64,000 nucleotides of DNA from Trichostrongylus colubriformis (taxonomy: Eukaryota > Nematoda > Chromadorea > Rhabditida > Trichostrongylidae), in assembly GCA_963978905.1 (NCBI GenBank), contig OZ022259.1:11470001-11534000 (forward strand), written 5' to 3'. The position numbers were made by a program, and so were the translations under genes. This document shows positions 10,543 to 23,068 of the stretch, one piece after another. The notes beneath the pieces were generated by a model, which saw only the letters and a list, made by a program, of their open reading frames with translations, did not search any database and was not told the DNA's origin. The stretch's first letter is position 1, and each line of letters opens with the position of its first letter.

Positions 10543-11025
10543 CTTAAAGGCACACCACGCGATAACCAGATTAGTGGCTTGCTTCTTGGGGCGAGTAGGT
10601 CCTTGGATAACTGCTTAAGCTGCACCTTTGTTGCGGCTGCGCTGTGCACCCTTACGGCGTTGTGCCTACTTAAACACAGTCGAGCCACGCCCGCCCAACC
10701 AAATCGCGCCTAGCCTCAAACGATTAAATTTCCAACGTGGCGCTCACGTATAGAGGGAAACTTGCAATAACTTCAGATAATTTGATGAAACAGTCATTTC
10801 GATGATGAAAGCAGTTTCCACATTGAAACTATCCGTCTAAGGCCAGATTTGATTTGGTTGTGTGGGCGTGGTTCGGTTGTGTTCGGGCAGGCACAACAAC
10901 GCGAGGGTGCACCGTGCAGCCGCAAACAGGATGCAGTCTGAGCAGTTGTCCAAGGACCTACTTACTCCAATAAAGTGAACCACTAATCTGATTATCGCGC
11001 GATGTGCCTTTAAACCACCAAAGAG
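10543..11025. mobile_element. Large inverted-repeat MITE
   Basis: The left arm (about 10543-10720) begins TTAAAGGCACACCACGCGATAACCAGATTAG. The right arm (about 10845-11016) is its diverged complement and ends CTAATCTGATTATCGCGCGATGTGCCTTTAA. The arms are about 175 bp and stay alignable throughout, including GTGCACC and GCCACGCCC blocks. The 125-bp centre is AT-rich. No transposase is encoded, so this is a non-autonomous element of unknown superfamily. Confidence 0.75.
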
Positions 11026-12964
11026 AGTAATTTGGAAGAAAACTCCACATATACCACGTGGTCAAATCTGTATCAGGGCAAGTTGGTCAAGTGCTCCAGT
11101 TAACGACTCTCTTCATTAGAGACCAGCAATAAATTAGGGAATAATTACAGCAAACTAGTCCAATTTTCCGTGCTCGATTTCGAACATTCAATTTGAGCAG
11201 GCACAACATACTAAATACTGCAAAGTTCCTGATCGTTCAGAAACAAGAACAGCAAGCCGTGAATGAGTCTTTACTCTTGAAGAGAAATTCTGTTGGGTTT
11301 CCCATCCAAAGTTTAAACATGTTAGTTATCTACATATTATCTAGAAGCTTGTTGCGTTCAATTTAAACGTAACATATTATAGTACCAACCCAACAGTAGG
11401 TAGTGATGATCATAAATTTCCTGTAAAAACAATGACTCACTCGTTTTCTTGTCTTCGATAAAGGCCTGCTGTAGCATTGCCTTGACGCTGAACTTTTTAC
11501 CGGATTGTGCTCGAGCTCTGAATGTGATCTCGATGAGTAGACTTCATCCTCCTATTCGAAAAAAGATATGGGGGAAGTGAGAAAGGTAGCAGCAGTAGGG
11601 ATGAAGTGAATATGGAAATGGTAAGTTCAACGTTTCGGTAAGGGCTTTAAGAGCTTCATGAACTCGTGGTCCCTCTTGTTCGACTGTCGGCAGAAGAGGC
11701 AATGGAAAAAACGGATTGACCGTTCTGCCAACTTTTCAGGAGAGAATGAGAGAAATCCTATAATAAATTTCCAAAGGAAAGACGCATGTGGTTGCAACAA
11801 TGCGGTCCGACATCAGGCTGACCTTGGCTCAGGACCACGGCTTATGGGGTTAGCCAGCTTAGCCAGGTGATCTTCACAATCGTTGGCTTTTAGCCACCCC
11901 CCTAGCATGTTTTTTTTAGCTGAAATATTCTGCACAATGGACGACTCACTGACGATGGTCGAACGACGCGTCGTAAACGGCATTACTTACGGGTGGAAAT
12001 TAACGTTTTCATTTCGCAGCTTTCGCTTTATTGCTGTGACATCATCCCTTGTCGAGCCTAACTTTTGAGAAGAGCAATAGAAGAAGCAGAAGTATTCTTA
12101 ATGTTATAAATAGAAGCCACAAATAGTGAAGCAAACTTCGGGTACAGAATGTATGCAATAACGTCGAGAGGCTGCTACATTGGTGAGCGCAAATTTTTTC
12201 ATATCAATTTTTTTTATTTTTCCTTATTTTTTCTTCTTTTTTTCTTTAATTTCTTTTTTCTTTTTTGATCTGTGATGAATGTGGCCCATGCATCGTTTAG
12301 TAAACGAAGTTGCACGAAGATTGGCACTTTTCTAATTTCCATACAGTTCTGCTTATACGTTCAAAACTTTAATGCAAAGCTGTCCGCGTCTAGGGATACA
12401 GCCTCTCAAACTTCGTCCATGTCGGGATCGTGGGCGGGGCCGCGAGGCCCTGGGAGCAAAACGACGGGTTATTCTCATCTCCACACTCTAAAGTCTTTCG
12501 CTTGATTTGGGTATATTTCCTACATCGTGTCGCCTAGCACGCGACAACACGATCAAGCGCCAACATCGGCAATGTGGGGAGCCGCCGCCTCGCTTCACAG
12601 GCCCCACCCCCTTTACCTATGTGGACGCAGCTTCGAAGGTATGTATATCTATCGGAATTTGATTTTTTGCGCATGATTTTGGATACATATAGCTCGTGCT
12701 GAACAAATAAGCACACTTGAAGGTGAAAACTAAAAGTTCTATGGACGATTCTCCCAAATGTAATGAACGGCACGGTGTTATTTTTCTGATTTTAAGATAA
12801 CTGACATCTTGTCCGTTATGGGCTCCATTTCGGCGAGATCCATCGTAGGCGTGATATCATTCTTCGTTTGTTCCATTCATTCAAAAATGAATTGGATGGT
12901 GAAATGCTGACAGCGTACCTAAAAGTGCATCATAAATCTGAACGATCTCATCAATTGACGGTAG
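11026..12964. other. No supported gene
   Basis: This is mixed unassigned sequence. A T-rich run lies at 12200-12265, and a GC-rich patch near 12420-12470 resembles the interiors of MITEs elsewhere in the window. Open frames at 11658-11870 and 12272-12505 have no splice or domain support. Confidence 0.4.
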
Positions 12965-13072
12965 ACGAGAAAGCCTATCGGCACGCAAACAACGAGCTCA
13001 TTCATTTCGGATATGTATTTGGAGGCATCGCGTGCATTGCTAAATGAGAATATCAAAAAAGAAAATGATGAG
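12965..13072 (+). CDS. Probable exon 1 of 2 visible, unknown protein with helical segment
   Basis: After an acceptor GGTAG the frame reads TRKPIGTQTTSSFISDMYLE and ASRALLNENIKKENDE, exactly 36 codons, and ends at GAG|GTGATT. The Ser/Thr-rich start followed by a charged helical stretch is protein-like. It joins the next exon in phase 0 across a 45-bp intron. No family is recognised. Confidence 0.45.
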
Positions 13073-13117
13073 GTGATTGTAATGTGTGGTAGTACCTGGT
13101 GATACGTGCGAGTGCAG

Positions 13118-13255
13118 GTTTGCGAAAAGCTGGGATACAAAACGTTTACGAAAAAAGAAGGTTGCGGGAAATGCGCAGTTCCTCAATATCGAGAGGTATT
13201 TCAGAGTTTGGAAGGCAATTCAATTATTGTGTGGCCACAGGGATTACAGCAACAG
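13118..13255 (+). CDS. Probable exon 2, unknown protein with CGKC motif
   Basis: It follows GTGCAG in phase 0 and reads VCEKLGYKTFTKKEGCGKCA, then VPQYREVFQSLEGNSIIVWP and QGLQQQ, 46 codons, to a donor CAG|GTAGCA. Together with 12965-13072 it forms a consistent two-exon fragment. The Cys-X2-Cys could be half a metal site, but no partner pair is visible. A mariner (13303) sits 48 bp after the donor, within the presumed following intron. Later exons were not found. Confidence 0.45.
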
Positions 13256-13302
13256 GTAGCAGCTTCATCAAGTAGTAGAACTATTGGCTTGGATTGCTAT
13301 TA

Positions 13303-14155
13303 TTAGGTTGGAACATAATTTCTGTCACACTTTTTATTTTTCTTGGGGGAAACTGTGGAAGCTTCTGGAATATTTGGTAGTGAGGGGTATATAAAGCGAG
13401 TGAAAAGGAATACTGATTAACACATTCATATTCTCTATGGCTTCAACTAGCACTGGATCTACGACAATTTGGCGAGAGAGGCGAAATTCACGAAAACCGC
13501 CCCGGTTCCTCAGCATGCAAGGTCACTAACCGAATCAACCAGTCGATGGGCCCAGGTACTGTCTCTCATATAGCGGCAATCCGATGGCTCGATCGACTCA
13601 AATTGGAACGGAAAAAAATTTCAAAAAATCGCAAAGAGAAAAAAAATTTTTAAAAAAAATTTTTCAAAAAAGAGGGCAAAAAATTGCCATCCAACACGAC
13701 AGTCACTGCCAATCTCTACTGCAGGCAACTGGACACCGTAGCTGCAAAAATAACCGGAAAAATGAACCGAGTCTCTTCCTCCACGACAACGCTCGCCCAC
13801 ATATGGCAAAGTCGACGTGTCAAAAGTTCCAGGACCTTGATTGGACGAAGCTCCCCCACCCACCGTATTCTACGGACATGGCCCTAACTGACTACCACCT
13901 AATCCGATCTCTGACGCACTTCCTCGACGGACGGCAGTTCAAAGATGACCATGATCTCAAAATCGGCCTCCAGGCTTTCTTCGACCAGAAATCCCCAGAC
14001 TTCTACAAGCAAGGCATCTATTATCTCCCTATTTGCTGGCAATGTATTGTTGATCATAATCATACATATTTTGTTGACTGAAGTTAGACACAAATAAAGA
14101 AAAATAAATTTGAAACTTTTTGTCATTGTGTAACAGAAATTATGTCCCAACCTAA
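13303..14155 (+). mobile_element. Mariner element with broken transposase
   Basis: The ends read TTAGGTTGGAACATAATTTC and GAAATTATGTCCCAACCTAA, both beside TA (13301-13302 and 14156-14157). The plus strand holds an HTH remnant near 13520-13600 (SMGPGTVSHIAAIRWLDRLK) and the C-terminal catalytic half at 13760-14081. In that half FLHDNARPH and PPYSTDMALTDYHL supply the last two Asp residues of the DD34D triad. An A-rich block at 13610-13690 disrupts the middle. At 853 bp it is a deleted, inactive copy. Confidence 0.9.
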
Positions 14156-14157
14156 TA

Positions 14158-14536
14158 TTTAAAGCAATGGTTCTTATGTCGGTTAAGAAGCAGTTACGAC
14201 GGACTTACGAGATTTGGTGTTTACAAGTCATCAGTTACTCAAATAAAGCCCATTTATGCTTAATAGAAAAATCATGATTATTCACATGATAAGCTGTTCG
14301 CCGTCGCTTCTACCTTGCGTCAGTATCAATGGTTCTGTTGCTGGATCAAAGCAACAGAAGTTTCATACTCATGAAATAGAAACGTGAAGAATTTGACCGA
14401 AGAGGAATATGTAGCAGAAATCTGTTCAATCAATTTGACCAGTTTGACGTAGCGGATTCCTGCTACATATTCGTGTCCTTCCGATAGATAATATGTAGAT
14501 GCCTCCATAAGAAAGCACCATATATGTATGTATGTA
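14158..14536. other. Unassigned sequence
   Basis: No coding or repeat structure was seen. Confidence 0.35.
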
Positions 14537-15043
14537 CAGTAGCGCTCAAAAGTACATATTCGGCCAAATGGTTTTTCACTTGAGTTATTCACTTGTAACT
14601 TTTTTGCGACTGGACCGATCTAAGAGAAATTTTAGTATGTTGTACTTGGAGACACTGCATACTAAATGTACTCTTTTGGCGCTCAACGGTGTGATTACTG
14701 ATTCAATCATTTTTTGTTTTTGGAGTGCCATCCCTATGCCGTACCGCTGTGCCGCTGTCATCAAAAGTCGTGGACTTTCTACAAAATATTGATGTTCTCT
14801 GAGGCTTGCTCGTTTTGTTTTTGTAAAGAAAGCCGTTTTTCTTGACCAAGCCTTTTTCTTTTTTTCGGTGGTCTTGTAGTAAATTCTTGTAAAAACCATG
14901 AAGAGAGTCAAGCGGCACTCAAGTAGAAGGAAATGTTGACAATAGTAGGCTCAGGCACCACATATCAAAATTTTGTCAAACTTGGTCAAGTAGATAAAAG
15001 TTATGGCAAAAAAGTTTTGGCCGAAGACTTTTGAGCGCTACTG
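14537..15043. mobile_element. Tc1-like MITE
   Basis: It is bounded by CAGTAGCGCTCAAAAGT at 14537 and its inverted form ACTTTTGAGCGCTACTG ending at 15043, with TA on each side (14535-14536 and 15044-15045). Ends beginning CAGT with TA target sites are typical of Tc1-family elements. The 507-bp interior holds no transposase motif, so it is a non-autonomous derivative. Confidence 0.8.
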
Positions 15044-15045
15044 TA

Positions 15046-16240
15046 TGTGTGTAAGCTGATGAGCTGATCACATGCAACTTAAGTTCTGAAGATTGGCGAT
15101 TCAAGATCGAATTTGCATGCACAGAGCATACAGAGGGACTGAACCAAACGCGTGAGCATATCAGAGTCCTGAGATGGGCTTAGGCTGTGAGTGAATACTC
15201 CGTCAACAGAGATTCTCATCGATATATGAAAGTAAAAGTTCAAATATGTCTAAAACTAGAACGATTCCAATGATTCGTTTCGCTTCTAAACCTCAGACGA
15301 ACCATTGTCTTCACCATCAAGACGGTAATGACAGTAATAAGGTGGCAGCAGTAGGTCGGTGAATCGGTGAAGTACAAACACACCTTTGCGGTTCTCAAAC
15401 AGAGGATCTTAATATGATCCAGCTGGCACCATTTCACGCTTGATAAAGGCGCTGGACACTGAAACTTGCCTATAAGGCTCATAATCCGTCTTTGCAACCG
15501 ATATTGTGAGCGCTTTTTTGAGCCTTCTGGAATAAATTTTGAGAGTCTCGCATGGTTTCATACGCGTTTGGACAAAAGTAAATGATAAAATATTTGGCTG
15601 AATAAGGAGCTGAACTTAGAGGAAAATTGTTTATAAATCTATCTTAGCAAAGATACACTAGTTCCCCGCAATAATGCTTCCAATTCATAGTAGATAGACA
15701 CTAGAAGATGGATAGATCACGCTTTTTGTTGTTCTCCTACAACTTTCTTTAAAAAGCCCCAAGTAATTTGAAAATGATACCTAACAATCGTGGCTTAAAA
15801 CGTCAAGGTTAGCGATTCAACGGTAAGGCTTTTCCGTTTTCTAGCTCACCTTGTCGTTTAATCAAAGAGTATTAGGATATAATATGTCATAAATATGTAC
15901 ATGGATATGTACTCCTTGTCCACAAATTAGCTGCACATCTTGCGATTTCATTGGGTCGGTTACTGCCAAGTAATGAAAACAGAGGTTCTAAATGGCTAGC
16001 CAGCGAAGTAAATCAAGAAAGGCCATTCAAATTTGGCTCTTGTTGCTATCTTCAATATCCGTTACTGCGAAGGCGAACCACGAGTGAGCATAGACAGGAA
16101 ACAGGGCATTCATACAGGCTAGTGGCAGGAGAATCGCGGCGGGGACCCAGGAAGCGACATCTGCTGGCTACATGCGACCACTTTCCTAGTCGGGGGTCGA
16201 GCAGTCCAATGCCCCAATGACCAGTTGTCAGGCTGCAGTA
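15046..16240. other. No supported gene
   Basis: No exon with splice support was seen. The region is AT-rich up to 15950, then mixed. Confidence 0.35.
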
Positions 16241-16415
16241 AGACCGAGGCTGCTTTTATACTTTGCGGTGCCGCGGCAGAGCGTGGTGTGTTTCTGAGTC
16301 TTCCTTGTGCCATCATGCTTCGTTGCCTACGTCATATGTGCATCTTCCCGTGTCATTCTACCTCGCTGCATATGAACGCAGCTACTCCCTGCCGGCGCAA
16401 AATATGAACGCAGCC
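16241..16415. mobile_element. Decayed Harbinger-like MITE copy
   Basis: The text TAAGACCGAGGCTGCTTTTATACTTTGCGGTGCCG at the left and GGCGCAAAATATGAACGCAGCC at the right is a mutated, reverse-oriented relative of the element at 51801-51973. It shares the CTTTGCGGTGCCG and CGCAGC...CTGCCGGCG blocks. Confidence 0.55.
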
Positions 16416-18368
16416 CGACGTTGATAGCCCTTGGGTGGATTGGAAACACTTTGACTGGCATGAGGTGAGCCTTGAAACGTTCCAGCAGCATACGTGCACT
16501 CTTCGGAAAAGGAACCACCAAGGATAGCAAACAGAATTTTTTTCGAACTTCTGTATCTTCCACGGTCAACTCTTGAAAGCGAGCACATTTGGTGTCCCTA
16601 GAACGAGTCTCGAGCACTCAGCGCTACTTCATGTATATATACAGTACTGTAAATCGTAAAGGTTAACAAGATCATATGAAGAATAGAGAGATGAAGACGC
16701 AACATTCCAAAAAAAGGGGGGTGACAAGACCCCAATCTGCGCTTTTTCAGTGCGAGTTCCGCCACAGATCACCTCTTCTGAAGTGGAAGGTATGTTTTCA
16801 GAGAACATAGAGGGACCGTGAAAAGGAAATGGGGATCCTCCGAACGTATGGGTGAGCAGTAGAGAAAACGTCGGTGGTGTCAAACACAGGAGAGAACAAA
16901 CATACTTTTTTATTTGTTCATCGTCGACTTCAACAGGAAGTCAGAAAGTAAGGGAATCAATGCAGGAAACCAAAAAAGTGCATTACGCAAACTAGTTCTA
17001 TAAATCGCCTGTCCACAAGCTATGATTTTACCTGCGCGCAGATCGGAGGGAAAAGCGGCACCAAAAACGGTTGAGAATCTCTATAAGGACTAAAAACAAA
17101 AGAAGCGTGTGAGTAGCAGGTAGCTGCTAACAATAAGCGAAGTCCAATGGAATTGAGTAAGAAGCGCTCAGTGGAAGTCTAATACGGCTTCGCTGAATGA
17201 CGATTGCTCTTTGCATTCGAATTCGATCACTATATTCGAGCTTCCAAATAACCCGATTTAAAGGACTGGTCTCGCACACCTCTCGGATATCCGCGGCAGA
17301 CTCATTTTCGCTTGCTCAAAATGGAAGTGTAAGGTGAAGAGCGAACAATTTTCCACGGATTCTCACTTTTTACATAGGTCTGCCTTGGAGCTACACTTCA
17401 GGAGCGAAATGCAACCGTATGTGAAACCAGGATGACATCTCATGAACGAGCGAAAATGTGAATGAAGAAATATGTACTAGAGCACTTTCATGGAAATACG
17501 TCTGACCAAGGAAAGTTTCTCACTCCCAAGGAACTTTAAAATAAGACCTAAGTGGATCGATAGAGTATCGAATCCTGATTAATGAGTAATGAAAACCAAA
17601 TTTGCAAAATGCGCTCTGAGGAGAGTTGAGTGAGTGGGGTCCAGTCTCGCTTGTGATGACTCATCGGCGGGGTACTTTGCTTGGAGTGACGCATCAGCAA
17701 GGCTAAGTGTGAGTGGCAACAATCATGGCTCACTGGTAGCGCTCTTCCTGTAGATGTGATGAAATGTGGATTTGTCCCTTCGCTTAAAACTTTTGATGAG
17801 TCAGGTCAAGCTAAACACCCAGTAATTGTGTTATCGCAAGCAAATTTTGACCCCTTTTAACTCTATTCGGAACGGCATTTTGCATTTTTGGTCCTCATAT
17901 TTGTAACCAGCATTCGAGACCTTGTCCATCCACCTAACTCTCATTAAAATTTATGGAAAACTAAACTCTTTCTTGGTAAGAAGAGCGCATGGAGTTATGT
18001 ATCTGCAGTGGACTAACGCCTATGCCCAGAAAGCATGAAATACAAATTTGAGCCATATCCGAGACCAAGGCCTGCCAAAACGTGTCTCAGCTTTGTGTGG
18101 TTGCTTTCCGGTTCAAGTGAAGGCAATCAGCTGTTTAGGTTCAATTGGTCCAATTAATTGATTACTAATTTGAATTAAGTTGATTGAATCAATTCAGTGA
18201 TTATTCCGAGCAACTTCTTTCGGTAAACCGCATTTCAGAGTTGATATCATAGCGGCTCATCGAAGTGGTACGGACTCAGGTGATAAGGATGCCATATGTA
18301 TAAGTGAAAGGCGAATATTCATACACGTATTATTATAGTCGCCAGTTACTGCCCGATAACCGTTTTTA
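16416..18368. other. No supported gene
   Basis: This long unassigned stretch has several short open frames on the minus strand (for example 16327-16617) but no splice or domain evidence. A GTGAG-rich patch lies at 17620-17730. Confidence 0.35.
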
Positions 18369-19267
18369 TTAGGTTGATTCATATTAAATCGGACAAATGG
18401 TAGTGATGATTTCTAGAGATCATAACTCAGTAACGAATCAACGAAAATGGACGCGCGAGGTACCGTTGGAATGAGTATGAAAAGCTCTTCAAAGTACCGC
18501 AAAATAAACACTCCAAAGTAAATTCATTCCGCCACAATGCCGCACGATTTCAAGCGGTCCAGAGACCACATCCGCAACGTCATACTATTTATATCGCTAT
18601 CTGGCCAGGAACCCGCGGATATCGGCGGACGTCTGATAGAAGTTCACAAGGAGCATGCCTCCGGCAGAAGTACACTGTAGTTGTAGCATTCGAAGTTTGC
18701 GTCAGGCGACTATTCCATCGAAGACGAAAACCGCGGTAGGTGGAGCGTACACGGCGTAGAGTACTGGGAGCTGCTCGATGAAGGTACCACAGTACCCGCC
18801 GACGTCTACGTTCGTCAATTACGAGAATTGAAGGCCAATGTCCAAAGTTCGCTACGGCGGCGGTCACATGTCTACTTCCAGCACGACAACGTGTCTACTT
18901 CCACAGACCGCACTTCGCAAGATCGACCAAGGCCGAGCTGCTGTCGTACATTTGGACCGTACTTCTATACCCACCGTACTCCCCAGACCTGGCCCCTTCA
19001 GATTTCCACCTTTTCTCCCACAGCCAACGCCACCTGGACGGCCAAGACTTCAAAACTCGCGACGAGGTCAAGGCGGCACTCGGCAACTTCTTCGAGCTCC
19101 AGCTTCCGGCCTTCTGGAGCAAGGGCATCCATGATCTGCCTATACCGTGGCAGAAGGTCATCGATAAAGATGGAGTATATTTCAAGTGAATCCCTGTTGT
19201 CGTAAAAAAGTTGTACGACAATGATTAAAATTGGTCAATTTGTCCGATTTATTATGAATCAACCTAA
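18369..19267 (+). mobile_element. Mariner element, heavily mutated transposase
   Basis: The ends read TTAGGTTGATTCATATTAAAT and ATTTATTATGAATCAACCTAA (the latter allowing mismatches), beside TA at 18367-18368 and 19268-19269. The plus strand encodes pieces of a mariner transposase in different frames: an HTH-like PHDFKRSRDHIRNVILF near 18540, a QHDN word near 18880, then LAPSDFHLFSHSQRHLDGQDF near 18995 and LPAFWSKGIHDLPIPWQKVI near 19105. It is 899 bp long and inactive. Confidence 0.85.
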
Positions 19268-19269
19268 TA

Positions 19270-21350
19270 TATCACAGAGCCAATTAAGTCTGCCACCGGT
19301 CACCGACTAAGGAAGAAGGAAGGTTAGGCCGGTGTGGATTTACATACCAATTTGCTTTCAGAACTCTCGTTGCCCAACCCACGTTAGTAGCGTGACTGAA
19401 AAATGTGGAGATGTGGAGAGTTCAAGGAGATTGTCTCTGCTAAACTTCACATTTTTTTCTCATAAAATTTGGGTTATGGCCCGCATTGATAGGGTACATA
19501 ATGATAACAATCAACAATCGGCCAGGGCGAAAAAGAAAGTTCTCGTGGACGCTTCCTTCACAATTCTCACCCTCGTATATACCTGCCTCCACGATTCTCA
19601 AGTGTACTCTGCAGAGCCGTATACATATCAAGAAAGGATGAATCGAGTAAATTCAAGAATGCAACTGAAGTAAAGGTATCTCCAATGAACTTCACTCAAT
19701 TTTTCGATTCTTTTCTAATTCAATCAAGAATGTAGAAGAACGTGAACTTCATTCTTCAGAATCAGGAGGGCAGTTCTCTGAACACCCCGCTTGGTCCTTG
19801 TCTTGACTTTAGCACTTGAAAGCTTGCAGATTACCATACCATACATCAAGCACACAGTGAAAGGAAAAACCACACGCAAAGATTTTTTTCAAAGTCGGCA
19901 GAACAGCGCGCTTTTTGATTGCAGAAGAGCCAAAAATGTCACTGGACTCGCATGACCATTCAGTGTATAACTACAGCAGCAGAATTATTACTGGAGCACG
20001 GCCCTACACAAGAGCTTGAAATGGCGAAATAGAATGGAGTGAGCAGTGCTGCAAAACGCACGGGGCCATAAACATTCATTTTTCAAGCTATGCCCACTTT
20101 TAGTGGTCAATTAAGACGTCTGCGATCGAGAGGATAGGACTCCCGGCATTCGATACGATATGATCGGCGGCAATGGAATCTTCGTAAAATTAATATATTC
20201 GTGATCCACGCGGCAGCATCATTTTTGACGAAAGTGAACTACAAAAGTTCTAAATCAGTGAAATAGTAGTACTGTAAGTTGGGTGCTATGTCCTCTCCAA
20301 AGACCCCTTCAAAGCAACGCGACTGACCAATGATTCATGTCCAATGACGGCTGGCAGCATCATCTTTACGCTCTTCCGGGGTGAGTAAGCACAACATCTC
20401 CCAATAATTGTAAAATAGAGAAGAATGAACAGCGCTACAGACTGTCTGAATTTGAAATTAGATTGCGTTCGTTGTTGACTTTCCATCACTCAGTCTTTTT
20501 TTTGCGTGAGTTTGTCATGCTCCACATGGGTGTTGGCCACGATAACGCAGCGAGGTAATGGGGTGAAAGGTCTGCTCTATAATAACATTCCGTTGTAGGC
20601 TATGTATTCTGTGTCAATCCCGCGAACGCATGATAGCAATCAGCAAAAGAGAATTAACGAGCCCCGTGTGTGGCGCTCTTCTTTCTCACATGAAACCCGT
20701 GAAAACTGAGTTCAAGCGCTAACAGAAGCAGGAACTTCAGACGAGGGACCAGATCGTTTTACAACGAAATAGCGTTTGTTCATTGTTTTCTATTTATGAT
20801 AATTTTTAGCAGGAAGTAAATGTTCAGAGACAAGTGGCTCTATGCGCAGTCCTAATTCTTTAGTCTCCCTCTAAACTTGGTACCCAAAGTGATCATCCTT
20901 CTACAAGACATATAAGCATTATCAGAATTTATATTAATCTAGACAGACATCCAGTCAGGAAGACATTTATTAGGCTAAAGATGCTATATAATTCATTAAC
21001 TGATGCACATACATACTTGAGAGAATTGGACCACCCGAAAGTTTTTACACGGCATCGTTAATCTGAAAGAAAGTAGAAAAAGCCTACTGGCTCGTGACTA
21101 GTTAATGAGAATTGAAAAGAAAATCGATCGAATGAAGCAGAAAAGTTTCAAATCAGTGGAGAACTACATCAGATAAAGCGAGATGTGTACAGAAAACAAC
21201 ATGAATATGGGAGAAGTATGCTAGGAATCACTGAAAAACGAACGCTTTTGACCGAAATGCGGTCTATTCCCAAGCAAACGTCCTAGCAAGATTCAGGTCG
21301 GTAGCCATTCTGTTCTAGATCATCTTAGTGACGTAGCTAAATGCGCCTAC
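19270..21350. other. No supported gene
   Basis: A minus-strand frame at 20286-20489 contains a signal-peptide-like core (ALFILLYFTIIGRCCA), but no further exon or homology could be linked to it. The rest is unassigned. Confidence 0.3.
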
Positions 21351-21352
21351 TA

Positions 21353-22030
21353 TTAGGTCTATGCAGAATAAATGACGGACCACTTTTTTCAAAACGCCAT
21401 AACTTCGCTCAGACACAACTTTATTTGTCGAAATAAAAACCATTCGAATTTACACAACCTTGCCAACGATCTGGTAAAGAAAATATGCCATCATGATCAA
21501 ATTCAGGATTGCGAAAATTAATGAAGTCAGCGATGGCATTTTCAACATGCATCGTTTCGGCGAACTCCTTCTGACCCAGGTTTGCATCGAGAACCGGGAA
21601 AAAGTGGTAATTCGTCAGAGATAGGTCTGAGGAATAAGGGGGGTGAGGGAGAGTCTCGATCAGTTTCTGCCGGCTGACTTGCAAACTGTGGGGTTTTGCG
21701 TTGTTTTGCGCACCCAGTAAAAAAATGATGCAGTTAGGCATCGAGCCTCTCCCTCGCCCCCCTTATTCCCCAGACCTATCCCTGACGGATTACCACTTTT
21801 TCCGGGTTCCCGATGCAAACCTGCGGCAGAAAAATTATGCACGGTAAAAATGCCATTCTTGACTTTATTGATTCTCGCAATCCAGAATTTGATCGTGATG
21901 GTATATTTTCCTTACCAGATCGTTGGCAAAATTCTGTAGATTCGAATGGTTTTTATTTCGACAAATAAAGTTGTGTCTGAGCGAAGTTATGGCCAATTAC
22001 GTTTCGGCCATTTATTCTGCATTGACCTAA
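21353..22030. mobile_element. Palindromic fold-back mariner derivative, copy 1
   Basis: The ends read TTAGGTCTATGCAGAATAAATG at 21353 and CATTTATTCTGCATTGACCTAA to 22030, with TA on both sides. The left half encodes the C-terminal transposase part on the minus strand (21421-21741: NNAKPH, then LPHPPYSSDLSLTNYHFFPV, EFDHDGIFSLPDRWQG). The right half encodes the same region again on the plus strand (about 21724-21967: PYSPDLSLTDYHFF, DGIFSLPDRWQN). The element is thus two head-to-head copies of a mariner 3' part, each arm about 310-340 bp, 678 bp in all. The N-terminal HTH and the first catalytic Asp are absent in both arms. A copy at 45095-45777 has the same internal structure in reverse orientation. 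Confidence 0.9.
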
Positions 22031-22032
22031 TA

Positions 22033-23068
22033 TTTCAGTACATTCACATAAAATTTAACTTACGCATTCTAGGATGAGTGGATTGCTTAGGGGGGGGGGG
22101 GGGTGATCTACTCCAGGACCGGATGCACTTCCGACCGGGCACGGGCAGTGGGAGTGCGCTGCCGTGATTCGTGATGACATTTCGGACATGCTGTTCATAG
22201 GAAATAAAGACCACCACAGCGTGCCACTGCACAATGATGACATATGGAGGCTCATGCACCCGTACTCAGGTTGTAATTGAAACTATCCCCAAAACACAGA
22301 ACCTATTGAAGACTGACTACTCATTTCCCAGGAGGGGTGCACTTTATTGAGGAATCATTCACAACGTTGGGTGGGCAAAGTCATTGTCATTGTCGTTTTG
22401 AATTTAGTGTGGTTTCTAAATAGGAATACCCCTTTTCCAGAATTACTCTAGGACACTGGGCTGTCGCTGCTGGGAATAAACGTGATCTCCCGAAAGCTAT
22501 GTACAGCTCGCGTAAATTATCTTCCATACTTAATTCGAATAGTACTAGTTACACTAATTATCTGTATTGACGGCGTTCCCTCCCTATTCAACTTCAAGTA
22601 CTACATTGTGAGCTTAAGTGCGAACATTGGTCTGCTGTTTGAGAGAAAAAGAGCGACGGTTCCCTTGGGAGAGTCAGCTGCCGCCGCGGCTTTTCCATAG
22701 GCTCCCACTCTGGAGTTCTAAGTGTTGGTTTTGCAAACAATCAGTCCTCCGTTTTAATTGCTCACGCATAAATTTTGCCCACATGATACCAAAGTGCAAA
22801 TCGAAGTCTTTGAAAACACATGTGCCTAAGAATGGGGAGCGAGACGAACAGATAATAGCCTGAGCAGCATTAAAATCGATAAGTCCAAGCACGTGCCATT
22901 GGATTCTCAGCTCCTGCTAACGAGATGCCCAGAAAATATCATTCGTTTATTATGCGCATAGAATACGGGAGGTCTCTCAAGTGATGGGTCGGCAGTATTG
23001 GAGTTCATGAAAGGCGGTTTCAGTGATTTTTTTCCCTCGCAAATTCAATTATGACTGATCCGCTGACA
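22033..23068. other. No supported gene
   Basis: A 14-base G run lies at 22090-22103. No splice-supported coding frame was seen. Confidence 0.35.

Noticed and set aside
20286..20489. Minus-strand frame with a signal-peptide-like core.
   Set aside because: The hydrophobic core alone is weak evidence; no cleavage-compatible mature peptide, partner exon or poly(A) context was found.
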